Shown piece after piece: positions 32,705 through 41,429 of a stretch of 64,000 nucleotides of DNA. The position numbers and the translations under genes are program-made. The DNA is from Bradyrhizobium jicamae (lineage in GTDB: Bacteria > Pseudomonadota > Alphaproteobacteria > Rhizobiales > Xanthobacteraceae). Positions within the stretch are counted from its first letter, which is position 1. Each line of letters begins with the position of its first letter. The stretch covers positions 62,001 to 126,000 of the forward strand of contig NZ_JAFCKQ010000011.1 in the NCBI RefSeq assembly GCF_018130215.1. Reading direction: 5' to 3'. The notes beneath the pieces are model-generated. The model did no database searches, was not told where the DNA came from, and worked only from the letters and a program-made list of their open reading frames with translations.

Positions 32705-32757
32705 TTGCTTTTCGGCCTGCCCTTTCCCGACCACCACCACCTCCAGAGGAGATCGAC

Positions 32758-33954
32758 ATGACCAACGCCACCCATCCGTTCGACGCGCTGATGGACATCA
32801 CTGCCCGTCCCGAGGTCGTGTTCGTGCGCGGCGCCGGGTCCTACCTCTGGGACGACAACCGCAACCGCTATCTCGATTTCGTGCAGGGCTGGGCCGTCAA
32901 TCCGCTCGGCCACTCGCCGGCCGTGGTGGCCGAGGCATTGGCCGCGCAGGCCAAGCGGCTGCTGACGCCGAGCCCGGCGTTCTACAACGGCCCGAGCCTC
33001 AAACTGGCAAAGGCGCTGGTCGAGCAGAGTTGCTTCGACCAGGTATTCTTCGCCAATTCCGGCGCCGAGGCCAATGAAGGCGCGATCAAACTCGCGCGCA
33101 AATACGGCGCGAAATACAAGAACGGCGCGCACGAGATCATCACCTTCGAGGGTGGCTTCCACGGTCGCACGCTCGCGACCATGTCGGCCTCGGGCAAGAA
33201 GGCGTTCGAGCCGCTGTTCGAGCCGAAGGTGCCGGGCTTCCGCAAAGCGCGGCTGAACGACATCGAGTCGGTCAGGAAACTGATCTCGCCGTCGACGGTC
33301 GCCGTGATGCTGGAGCCGATCCAGGGCGAAGCCGGCGTGTGGCCTGCCACTGACGCGTTCATGCAGGAGTTGCGCGCGCTGACGCAGCAGCGCGGCCTGC
33401 TCCTGATCGTCGACGAGATCCAGACCGGCATCGGGCGGACCGGCAAGCTGTTCGCCTACCAGCATGCCGGGATCGCGCCCGACATCATGACGCTCGGCAA
33501 GGGCATCGGCGGCGGCGTGCCGCTCGCCGCGCTGCTCGCGACCGGGCATGCCTCGTGCTTCGATCACGGCGACCAGGGCGGCACGTTCAACGGCAATCCA
33601 TTGATGTGCGCTGCGGGCATCGCGGTGCTCGAACAGGTCGGGCAACCCGATTTCCTGAAATCGGTTGTCGATTCCGGTCTGTTCCTGGAGAGCGAATTGC
33701 AGCGGCTGTCTGCGCGGCATGGGCTCGGTGACATCAGGGGCCGCGGCTTGTTGCTCGCGCTCGATCTCAAGATGCCGATTGGCGCCGCGGTCGTGGCCCA
33801 GGCGTTCGCGGCCGGCGTGCTGATCAACGCACCGCAGCCAGACACGCTGCGTTTCATGCCGGCGCTCAACGTCTCGCGCGAGGAGATCTCGGCGATGATC
33901 GATTGTCTCGATGCGGTGCTGGCGAAGGTCGGCGCGGCGAGACGGGTAGCGTGA
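32758..33954 (+). CDS. Class III PLP aminotransferase, acetylornithine aminotransferase family
   Basis: 398 residues; GAGGAGAT 5 nt before the ATG. Family features: [44 protein letters not shown], and the PLP lysine K248 in [11 protein letters not shown]. Length and motifs fit ArgD (N-acetylornithine or succinyl-DAP aminotransferase), which makes acetylornithine in arginine synthesis; a catabolic role with related omega-amino acids is possible. It stands alone rather than beside argF. The Arg-rich leader and terminator upstream favour an arginine-biosynthetic role. Confidence 0.85.
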   Translation: MTNATHPFDALMDITARPEVVFVRGAGSYLWDDNRNRYLDFVQGWAVNPLGHSPAVVAEALAAQAKRLLTPSPAFYNGPSLKLAKALVEQSCFDQVFFANSGAEANEGAIKLARKYGAKYKNGAHEIITFEGGFHGRTLATMSASGKKAFEPLFEPKVPGFRKARLNDIESVRKLISPSTVAVMLEPIQGEAGVWPATDAFMQELRALTQQRGLLLIVDEIQTGIGRTGKLFAYQHAGIAPDIMTLGKGIGGGVPLAALLATGHASCFDHGDQGGTFNGNPLMCAAGIAVLEQVGQPDFLKSVVDSGLFLESELQRLSARHGLGDIRGRGLLLALDLKMPIGAAVVAQAFAAGVLINAPQPDTLRFMPALNVSREEISAMIDCLDAVLAKVGAARRVA

Positions 33955-34073
33955 CAATAGCCACCCGTCGTTCCGGGGCGATGCGCAGCATCGAACCCGG
34001 AATCTCGAGGTTCCCCGGCGCGCAATTGCGCGCCTGAGGTTCACGCTTCGCGTGCCCCGAAACGGCGATCGGC

Positions 34074-35048
34074 TTACGGCCGCAGGATCGCCGCGCCCGT
34101 AGTGGCGCGGCTCTCCAGGTCGATATGCGCCCTCGCCGCGTCCTTCAGCGCATAAGCGTGGTTGATCGGCACGTGCAGCTTGCCGTTGATCACGGCGGCG
34201 AACAGCGTGTCGGCGCCCTCCAGCAACTCCTTGCGGGTGCCGACATAGTCGTTGAGCTTCGGCCGCGTCGCGAACAGAGAGCCGTGGTTGTTGAGCTCGG
34301 CGAGCGGGAACGGCGGTACCGGGCCGGAGGCATTGCCGAACGAAACGAATAGCCCGCGCGGCCTGAGGCACGCCAGCGATCCCGGGAACGTGGTCTTGCC
34401 GACGCCGTCATAGACGACGTCACACAGCGCACCGCGGCTGATCTGCTTGACGCGCTCGACGAAATTTTCCTCGTTGTAGAGGATGACGTGGTCGCAGCCG
34501 TTTGCGAGCGCGAGATCGGCCTTCGCCTTCGAGCCGACGGTACCGATGACGTGCGCGCCCAGAGCCCGCGCCCATTGGCAGGCGAGCAGGCCGATGCCGC
34601 CGGCGGCGGCGTGGATCAGCACGCGATGGCCTGGCTCGACCTTGAAAGTCTTGTGCAGCAGATACCAGACCGTCAGCCCCTTGAGCATCAGCACGGCGCC
34701 CTGCTCATAGGTGATATGGTCGGGCAGCTTGACAAGCTTCTCGGCAGGGATGACGCGCTCGGAGGCGTAACCGCCGAGGTTGTAGTAGTAGGCGACGCGG
34801 TCGCCGGGATGGAAATTGGTCACCCCCGCGCCGACCGCCAAAACCTCGCCGGCGGCCTCGTTGCCGGCGATGAACGGCAGGCCGGGCGCCTTGTAGAGGC
34901 CGGTGCGGAAATAGACGTCGATGAAGTTCAGGCCGATGGCGTGCTGGCGGATGCGCACCTCGCCCGCGCCGGGAGCTCCAACCTCGATGTCCTCATAGGT
35001 CAGGACTTCCGGACCCCCCACCTTGTGCACGCGCACAGCCTTGGTCAT
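34074..35048 (-). CDS. NADPH:quinone oxidoreductase (zeta-crystallin-like MDR)
   Basis: 324 residues from the ATG at 35048, with GGGGAGCG upstream. It opens AVRVHKVGGPEVLTYEDI, has GLNFIDVYFRTGLY and the Rossmann motif HAAAGGIGLLACQWARALGA, and lacks the zinc-ligand cysteines of true alcohol dehydrogenases. This matches QorA-type quinone reductases: one- or two-electron reduction of quinones with NADPH. Separately transcribed from the terC-pcs pair that lies upstream on the same strand. Confidence 0.9.
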   Translation of the reverse strand: MTKAVRVHKVGGPEVLTYEDIEVGAPGAGEVRIRQHAIGLNFIDVYFRTGLYKAPGLPFIAGNEAAGEVLAVGAGVTNFHPGDRVAYYYNLGGYASERVIPAEKLVKLPDHITYEQGAVLMLKGLTVWYLLHKTFKVEPGHRVLIHAAAGGIGLLACQWARALGAHVIGTVGSKAKADLALANGCDHVILYNEENFVERVKQISRGALCDVVYDGVGKTTFPGSLACLRPRGLFVSFGNASGPVPPFPLAELNNHGSLFATRPKLNDYVGTRKELLEGADTLFAAVINGKLHVPINHAYALKDAARAHIDLESRATTGAAILRP

Positions 35049-35133
35049 GTCGGTCGCTCCCCTCGGAGATTGTGGCTCGCGGGAAGCGAATGCCATCGGG
35101 GCCGCCTTGTCAACAGAGCGGCCCGGAACCGCG

Positions 35134-35859
35134 CTATCCGGCAGGCTTCCTGCGGTTGCGTTTGGCCAGCACGTTGAACATCTCGACGGCGGCCGAGAAC
35201 GCAATGGCGAAATAGATGTAGCCGCGCGGGATGTGGAAGCTGAAGCCGTCGGCCACCAGTGCTACGCCGATCAAGACCAGGAACGCCAGTGCCAGCATCT
35301 TGGTGGTGGGATGCTCAGCGACGAAGCGCGCCACCGGCCCCGACGAAACGTACATCACGACGCAGGCGATCACGACCGCCGTGACCATGACCTCGATCTG
35401 CTGCGCCATGCCGATCGCGGTGATGATCGAGTCGAGCGAGAACACGACGTCGATGACGATGATCTGGACGATCACCCAGAAGAATGCGCGTGGGTTCGGC
35501 CTGGCCTCCTCGTCGGCCTCGCGCGCCTCGACCTCGCTGTGGATCTCATGCGTTGCCTTCGCGATCAGGAACAAGCCACCGCCGATCAGGATCAGGTCGC
35601 GCCAGGACAGCGCGGCGCTCATGATCGATATCACCGGCTGCGTCAGTCCGATCAGCCACATCAGGATGCTGAGCAGCAGGATGCGGAACAGCAGCGCAAG
35701 CAGCAGGCCGATCTGGCGTGCGCGCCTGGCCTGCGCGGGAGGAATCCGGGACACCAGCACCGAAAGAAAGATGACGTTGTCGATGCCGAGCACGATCTCG
35801 AGGGCCGTGAGGGTCAGCAGCGCCGCCCAGGCCTCCGGGCTCGCGATCAAGTCCATCAT
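35134..35859 (-). CDS. TerC family integral membrane protein
   Basis: 241 residues, about seven membrane helices. It shows TerC hallmarks: LEIVLGIDNVIFLSVL with acidic residues inside helix 1-2, and the second repeat VIDVVFSLDSIITAIGM. TerC proteins act in manganese export or metal loading of exported proteins. The start overlaps the pcs stop (ATGA), suggesting translational coupling. Confidence 0.88.
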   Translation of the reverse strand: MMDLIASPEAWAALLTLTALEIVLGIDNVIFLSVLVSRIPPAQARRARQIGLLLALLFRILLLSILMWLIGLTQPVISIMSAALSWRDLILIGGGLFLIAKATHEIHSEVEAREADEEARPNPRAFFWVIVQIIVIDVVFSLDSIITAIGMAQQIEVMVTAVVIACVVMYVSSGPVARFVAEHPTTKMLALAFLVLIGVALVADGFSFHIPRGYIYFAIAFSAAVEMFNVLAKRNRRKPAG

Positions 35860-36584
35860 GCCCTGAGTGCTTTCATCCTGCGGATCACCGTATCGCTGCC
35901 GACGATGTAGGCCGCGATGGCGCAGAGCCCGAAGGTCACGGGCGCGCTGACCACGAAGTCGCACGCCAGGGCGTAGGCGGCAAGCGCGGCCCAGGCGGCA
36001 AGAAGCCACAGCGTCAGCCACCGCAATCGCACGACGCGGAACGGATGCAGTACGTGAAACGGCGCAAAGGTCAGCGCGATCAGGGCCGCGACCACCAGGG
36101 TCGACATGACAGGCGGCAGATGCAGCAGGAACAGATAGAACGCCGCTGCATTCCACAGCGCCGGAAAGCCGCGGAAATGGTTGTCGTCCGCCTTCATCCG
36201 CCGGTCGGCGAAATACAGCGCGCTCGACACCACGATGCCTATGCCGAGGATGGGAGCGGCCAGCGGCAGCAGCAGGCCGCTCGCGGTGATCGCATAGGCC
36301 GGCACGAACACATAGGTGACGAAATCGACCACGAGGTCGAGCACCTCGCCGGACCAGTTCGGCTGCAGGCGCACCACGTCGAGCCGGCGCGCCAGCGGCC
36401 CGTCGATCCCGTCGATGACGAGCGCGACGCCGAGCCAGCCGAACATGCTGGCCCAGTGCTCGCGCACCGCCTCCAGCATGGCCAGCAGCGCAATCCCCGC
36501 CCCCAGCGCCGTGAAGACATGAACGGAAAATGCGGCAGTCCGCATCCGTTCCGGCAGGGAATCCGGCTCACTGGTATGGTCCAT
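35856..36584 (-). CDS. pcs: Phosphatidylcholine synthase
   Basis: 242 residues, about eight membrane helices. The CDP-alcohol phosphotransferase motif is in its Pcs form: DGIDGPLARRLDV, a gap, then GEVLDLVVDFVTYVFVP, giving the Asp set for metal and CDP-diacylglycerol binding. It condenses choline with CDP-diacylglycerol in one step, a route restricted to host-associated bacteria such as rhizobia. Phosphatidylcholine is important for efficient nodule symbiosis. Confidence 0.93.
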   Translation of the reverse strand: MDHTSEPDSLPERMRTAAFSVHVFTALGAGIALLAMLEAVREHWASMFGWLGVALVIDGIDGPLARRLDVVRLQPNWSGEVLDLVVDFVTYVFVPAYAITASGLLLPLAAPILGIGIVVSSALYFADRRMKADDNHFRGFPALWNAAAFYLFLLHLPPVMSTLVVAALIALTFAPFHVLHPFRVVRLRWLTLWLLAAWAALAAYALACDFVVSAPVTFGLCAIAAYIVGSDTVIRRMKALRA

Positions 36585-36700
36585 TTATCGCAGTGCTATC
36601 AGGAATCGGCCCACTTTGCATATGCACTCTTGCGACGATCCGTCGCGCAATTCCCTGGAAACCTGTGACGATTGGCGGCGGCTTGAAAATCGAGCCAACA

Positions 36701-37900
36701 ATGTCAATTGTCCCTGCTATGGACACCTCGCAGGTTTATGACGTTCTTGTAATCGGGGGCGGCCCCGCCGGGCTCACCGCTGCAATCGCGCTGGCCGACG
36801 CAGGCGCGAAAGCGGCGCTGCTGGCGCGCCGGGCGCCCTATGCCGACAACCGCACCACCGCGCTGCTCGGCGCCTCGACCGAGCTGCTGGAACGACTCGA
36901 CGTCTGGCGGCGCTGCAGCGACAGCGCGGCGGCGCTTCAGACCATGCGGCTCGTCGACGACACCGGCCGGCTGATCCGCGCGCCGGAGGTACGCTTCTCG
37001 TCCGGTGAGATCGGTCGCGAGCAGTTCGGCTTCAACATCGACAACCGCTCGCTGGTGGCCGCACTCGAGGCACGCGCCGGCGAATTGCCCGGCTTGATGC
37101 GGCTCGACGACGAGGCCGCATCGATCAATCCGGATGAAGCCGCGGTCGCGGTCCAGACGCGCCAGGGGCAGTTGATCTCGACCCGGCTCGCGGTCGGTGC
37201 GGACGGACGCAATTCGCTGTCCCGCGACGCTGCCGGGATCGACGTGGTCAGCCGGGAACTTGGGCAGTCCGCCCTGACCTTCAACATCGCGCATAGCCGG
37301 CCGCACCGGAACATCTCGACCGAATTCCATACCGAGCACGGCCCCTGCGTGTTCGTGCCGCTGAGCGGCAACCGCAGCAGTGTGGTCTGGGTCTCGGCGC
37401 CCAAGGAGGCCGAGCGGCTGATGGCGCTCGGCGACGACGAACTGTCGGCTGCGGCCGAGGCTCAGTCCCATTCCATCCTCGGCCGCATCACTGTCGAGCC
37501 CGGCCGGCACCTGTTTCCGCTCGCCATCGAGCGGCCCCGGCAGTTCGCAAGGCATCGCATCGCGCTTGTGGGAGAGGCAGCGCATGTGCTGCCGCCGATC
37601 GGCGCGCAAGGCCTGAACATGGGGCTGCGCGACGCTGCAGATATCGCCGAGATCGTCGGCCAGGCGCTCGGGCGCGGCGAGGATCCAGGCGCGCCGCATG
37701 TGCTGTCGCGCTACCAGGCGGCGCGCCGCCCCGACGTCGCCAGCCGGACCTGGGCGATCGACATCGCCAACCGTTCGCTGCTCAGCGACTTCGTCGGTGT
37801 ACAGACCATGCGCGCCGCGAGCCTGCACCTGCTCGGCGCGATCGGCCCGCTGCGCCGGCTCGCGATGCGCGAGGGCCTGGCGCCGACGTGGCGGCGCTGA
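36701..37900 (+). CDS. UbiH/COQ6-family FAD-dependent monooxygenase
   Basis: 399 residues from the ATG at 36701; an ATG at 36719 is the alternative. FAD-binding GGGPAGLTAAIALADAG lies near residue 20, the second FAD motif is GADGRNS, and the UbiH signature is LVGEAAHVLPPIGAQGLNMGLRDAADI. Ubiquinone ring hydroxylases of this family act at C5, C6 or C1; alphaproteobacteria often have a single broad UbiL/UbiM form, so I do not assign a letter. Divergent from pcs. Confidence 0.88.
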   Translation: MSIVPAMDTSQVYDVLVIGGGPAGLTAAIALADAGAKAALLARRAPYADNRTTALLGASTELLERLDVWRRCSDSAAALQTMRLVDDTGRLIRAPEVRFSSGEIGREQFGFNIDNRSLVAALEARAGELPGLMRLDDEAASINPDEAAVAVQTRQGQLISTRLAVGADGRNSLSRDAAGIDVVSRELGQSALTFNIAHSRPHRNISTEFHTEHGPCVFVPLSGNRSSVVWVSAPKEAERLMALGDDELSAAAEAQSHSILGRITVEPGRHLFPLAIERPRQFARHRIALVGEAAHVLPPIGAQGLNMGLRDAADIAEIVGQALGRGEDPGAPHVLSRYQAARRPDVASRTWAIDIANRSLLSDFVGVQTMRAASLHLLGAIGPLRRLAMREGLAPTWRR

Positions 37901-38282
37901 TCAGAACAATGTACCGGTCATCGCGAGCCCGAACGCGCGCCGGTGACAGGCTCTGCGCGCCGAAGCGTGGAATCGCTTCGACGGCGGATCGGCGAACTCG
38001 TCTTGGACATACTCTGGAACCGGGCCGCCGGTAACGAGACGTAAAGCAGGAGGAAATTCATCCAACACGCCCGCTCTTGGGCAACTCGCTGGCCTCGCCG
38101 CAGGCAACCGACAGGCATCAGACGGAAATAGGGCAGCGCCGGATTGAGGATACCGATTGTTCTGAAAGTGCTTTCTCGGCTGTATTCCGATGCGGTTTGG
38201 CGGCGCTGGAGGCGGTAAACGGAGGGTTAATTCACCGCCCCGCCCCTAGCATCGGCCACAATGATGGTCTATCGAACGAGGC
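37901..38282. other. Intergenic region without a gene
   Basis: 382 bp. Holds one short inverted repeat (CGAAGCG, TGGAAT, CGCTTCG near 37972) and no convincing ORF; small minus-strand frames here have no family resemblance. The hspQ promoter should lie at its right end. Confidence 0.5.
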
Positions 38283-38615
38283 ATGATCAAAGCGCGCACC
38301 GCCAAGTTTCAGATCGGGCAGATCGTCCGCCACCGGATTTTTTCCTTCCGGGGCGTGATCTTCGACATCGATCCGGAATTCAACAACACCGAGGAGTGGT
38401 GGCTCTCGATCCCCGAGGACGTCCGTCCGCACAAGGATCAGCCGTTCTATCACCTGCTCGCCGAGAATTCGGAGACGGAGTACGTCGCCTATGTCTCGGA
38501 ACAGAATCTGCTGCCTGACGACTCCGGCGAGCCGATCCGCCATTCGCAAGTCGCCGAGATCTTCATCAAGGACAAGTCGGGCGGCTATCGCCCGCGCAAT
38601 CCGTCGCTGAACTGA
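38283..38615 (+). CDS. hspQ: Heat shock protein HspQ
   Basis: 110 residues. FQIGQIVRHRIFSFRGVIFDIDPEF and the later YVSEQNLL identify the HspQ (YccV-like, hemimethylated-DNA-binding) family. HspQ modulates Lon protease as an adaptor or specificity enhancer. Single gene, convergent with the MFS gene. Confidence 0.9.
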   Translation: MIKARTAKFQIGQIVRHRIFSFRGVIFDIDPEFNNTEEWWLSIPEDVRPHKDQPFYHLLAENSETEYVAYVSEQNLLPDDSGEPIRHSQVAEIFIKDKSGGYRPRNPSLN

Positions 38616-38667
38616 CGAACCCCTCTCCGCCGCGTCACGTCGCGCCATCACGGTCGCGGCTGCTTGC

Positions 38668-39942
38668 TCACACTCCCTCGCGCGCCGCTAACGCCGCTGC
38701 GATTGCCCAGACCGCAAAGCCCGTCAGCGCCAGTCCGGCGCCGACGAGGCCGGTGGACGTCCAGCCGTAGCCAGCCGCAACGGCCATGCCGCCGAGCCAG
38801 GGGCCGAGCGCGTTGGCGATGTTGAAGGCGGAATGATTGAGCGCGGCGGCAAGGGTTTGCGCCTCGCCCGCCACGTCCATCAGCCGGGTCTGCAACACCG
38901 TGGCGAGCGCCCCACCCAGCCCGATCAGCAGCACGTCGGCGCAAAGCGTCCAGACATTCGCCGCTGCCAGCGGATATAGCGCCAGCGTCGCCGCCGACCA
39001 CAGCAGCAGGCCGCCGGCGGTCGCCATCAGCGCGCGGTCCGCAAAGCGCGGCACGATGATGTTGCCGGCCGTGAGCCCCGCTCCGAACACGCAGAGTGCG
39101 ACCGGCACCAGTGCCGGCGACACATGCGTCACCGCCAGCATGGTCGAGGCCAGATAGGTGTAGACCGAGAACAGCCCGCCAAAGCCCACGGCGCCGATCG
39201 CAAGCGTCAGCCAGACATGCTTGCGTCCGAGGGCGGAGAGTTCGCGCAGCGGGCTCGCGCCTGATGTGACCGCATCACGCGGAGCGAACATCGCAACGAG
39301 GATTGCCGTCAGCAGCCCGAGGCCGGCGACGATCGCAAACGCCCAGCGCCAGCCGATCGCCTGGCCCACCCCGTTGGCAAGCGGCACGCCGATCGTCGTC
39401 GCGATCGTCAGGCCGAGCAGCACGCGGCCCACGGCGCCGGTCCGCTTGTTCGTCGGGACGAGCGAAGCAGCGACCAGCATCGCAACTCCGAAATACGCGC
39501 CGTGCGGCAGTCCCGCGAGGAAGCGCAGCACCAGCATGGTGTGATAGTCGGGCGCAAGGCCCGACAGACCATTCATCAGTGCGAAGAAGGCCATCAGTGC
39601 GATCAGCAACGTCCGCCGCGCGACTCGCGCCGCGAGCACCGCGATCACAGGCGCGCCGACGACAACGCCAAGCGCGTAGGCGCTGATGGCATGGCCGGCT
39701 GCGGGCTCGCTGATGCCGAGATCGCGTGCGAAGAACGGCAGCAGGCTCATGGTTGCGAATTCGGTGATGCCGATCGCGAAACCGCCCATCGCCAGCGCGA
39801 AATGCACGATGCCCGGATGGAACACCCTGGCGGCGTTGTCCTGCCTGACGCGGCCGGCATCGACGGGCGACGGGCGGCGCGCCGGCTGGTCCAACGGACG
39901 GGGCTCGCGTTCTCGCCGCTGGGTGTTGAGACGTTGGGACAT
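38668..39942 (-). CDS. MFS transporter of the DHA1 (AraJ/PucK-like efflux) type
   Basis: 424 residues, 12 membrane helices after a 43-residue basic cytoplasmic tail; GGAAG lies 7 nt before the ATG. FAIGITEFATMSLLPFFARDLG and the motif C region VIAVLAARVARRTLLI match sugar/drug efflux MFS proteins. Probably exports small molecules; substrate unknown. Confidence 0.85.
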   Translation of the reverse strand: MSQRLNTQRREREPRPLDQPARRPSPVDAGRVRQDNAARVFHPGIVHFALAMGGFAIGITEFATMSLLPFFARDLGISEPAAGHAISAYALGVVVGAPVIAVLAARVARRTLLIALMAFFALMNGLSGLAPDYHTMLVLRFLAGLPHGAYFGVAMLVAASLVPTNKRTGAVGRVLLGLTIATTIGVPLANGVGQAIGWRWAFAIVAGLGLLTAILVAMFAPRDAVTSGASPLRELSALGRKHVWLTLAIGAVGFGGLFSVYTYLASTMLAVTHVSPALVPVALCVFGAGLTAGNIIVPRFADRALMATAGGLLLWSAATLALYPLAAANVWTLCADVLLIGLGGALATVLQTRLMDVAGEAQTLAAALNHSAFNIANALGPWLGGMAVAAGYGWTSTGLVGAGLALTGFAVWAIAAALAAREGV

Positions 39943-40364
39943 TGAACGACTTCCATGGCTGCGATTGCTTGCGATCCGGGGAGGTCGCGTCGCGCCATCA
40001 TTCTCCGCAACAAGCGGCCAGGGTTCGCAAAACGCGCACGCGTCTGCACATCGAAGGCGCGTGTTTCGCGCTTCGTCTGGCCTCCCGTGCTGGTTCTTGA
40101 TTATGCGTCGACGCTGGGGCCGCCCGGATCAGGCAACGGCGATGCGCGAGCGCGATCGAACCGTGCCTTGCGCGAACGTTCGCACAGGATGTGCGCGATC
40201 ACCAGCGCAGCAAATCGTTGGCAGCCAGACGCCATCGCATGGCATTGCGGCAGCCATCGCGCAGTATTGATTTGCCACACATTTGACGCGTTATGATTCG
40301 TCCGAACAAAAACAAGCGAGGCGCCCTTTCGGGCGCCTCTCTTTTTGCATTTGTCGATCCGCGC
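39943..40364. other. Intergenic region, MFS promoter and IalB terminator
   Basis: 422 bp without a convincing ORF. The minus-strand MFS promoter should lie at its left side and the IalB terminator at its right (40318-40339). Confidence 0.5.
40318..40339 (-). terminator. Rho-independent terminator of the IalB gene
   Basis: Perfect 9-bp arms GAGGCGCCC and GGGCGCCTC with a tetraloop. On the minus strand it is followed by GCTTGTTTTTG, and on the plus strand by TCTTTTT, so it works both ways. 25 nt past the IalB stop. Confidence 0.85.
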
Positions 40365-41192
40365 CTACTTCGAGGCGGGGTTGGCCGGAGCCGGCGCCGC
40401 GCCGCCCCCAGCGCTCTCGAGCTTCTTGCGCTGTTCCTCGGCCCGCTTCTGCAGTTCTTCCTGCAGCTTCTTCTGGGTTTCCTCGAACTGCTTCGGATCG
40501 GTCGGCGGGCCGTCATAGGCCTTGGCGAATTCGCCGGTCAGCGGCAGCGGCAGGGTCAGTGGCGCGCCGTTCGAGTTGATCGCCTGGACCACGAGGTTCG
40601 CGCCCTTCTTCAGGTTGGCGATCATTTCCGGGGTCGCTTCATAGTCGGACATGCAGCCGTTCTGGAAGCAGATCACGTAAGGCGCCTGCTGCGGCGGGTT
40701 GTTGTCGATGATGATGCGGGTGCCGTGCACGAGTTGCATGCCGAGCGGCAAGGTCACGCGCAGGATCTTCTTCGGCTCGCCTTCCGGCTCGATGATGACG
40801 GCGGCGATGACCGGCTGGCCGGACTCGATGCGGCCGTCCTTGCCGGTGAAGCAGACCTGCTTGGCGTTGGCGTCCTGGCCCTTCAGGCAGAACTTGGTCC
40901 AGGGGGCGTAGATGAGCTGAATCTGCTGATCCTGGGCCGGCTGCTGCGGCGCGCCGGCCGGCGGCGCAGCCTGGGACTGCTGCGGGGCGGGCGCAGCGGG
41001 CGCCGGCGCGGCCGCCTTCGGGGCGGCCTTCGGAGCCGCCTTGGGCGCAGCCTTCGGCGCCGCGGGTGCCGGCGCGGGCTGCTGGGCCTTCGCGGCAGGA
41101 ACCAGGAGCGCTGCGGACAGGGCCGTTGCCGCCATCAGGGCGACAATTCGCCCACGCGACCGGACCGGGGCGGCCAGGATACGGAAATTCAT
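40365..41192 (-). CDS. Invasion-associated locus B (IalB) family periplasmic protein
   Basis: 275 residues from the ATG at 41192. Signal peptide about 1-36 (LMAATALSAALLVPAAKAQ), an Ala/Pro/Lys-rich spacer (AAPKAAPKAAPKA), then the IalB domain: WTKFCLKGQDANAKQVCFT with paired cysteines, LRVTLPLGMQL, VICFQNGCMSDYEA. It ends with a charged coiled-coil tail (EETQKKLQEELQKRAEEQRK). Named for a Bartonella invasion factor, the family is widespread in rhizobia as envelope protein of unclear role. Confidence 0.88.
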   Translation of the reverse strand: MNFRILAAPVRSRGRIVALMAATALSAALLVPAAKAQQPAPAPAAPKAAPKAAPKAAPKAAAPAPAAPAPQQSQAAPPAGAPQQPAQDQQIQLIYAPWTKFCLKGQDANAKQVCFTGKDGRIESGQPVIAAVIIEPEGEPKKILRVTLPLGMQLVHGTRIIIDNNPPQQAPYVICFQNGCMSDYEATPEMIANLKKGANLVVQAINSNGAPLTLPLPLTGEFAKAYDGPPTDPKQFEETQKKLQEELQKRAEEQRKKLESAGGGAAPAPANPASK

Positions 41193-41429
41193 TGCGGAAA
41201 ACCCTTTCTGAACGGCAGCGCCCGAAACCGCTGCAGGCGCCGACACATAGCCGCGAAACACAGCTGCTCGCGCGGCTGTCTCCTCGTCAATTGAGGCGGA
41301 TACGTGACAGGCGTGCCGCCGGTTCAATTGCACGCCTTCAATACATTGGCGCGCGGAAAGATCAATGCCGACAAACGGATTTGCGGGGATGTCACGGCGA
41401 GTTGCAGCAGCCTGTGGTAAAGCTCCCGC

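Noticed and set aside
32512..34371. 619-codon minus-strand ORF
   Set aside because: Shadow of the aminotransferase; also runs through its leader region.
37901..38118. Small minus-strand ORFs between the UbiH-like gene and hspQ
   Set aside because: Two overlapping frames, no ribosome-binding site and no recognisable family; left as intergenic.
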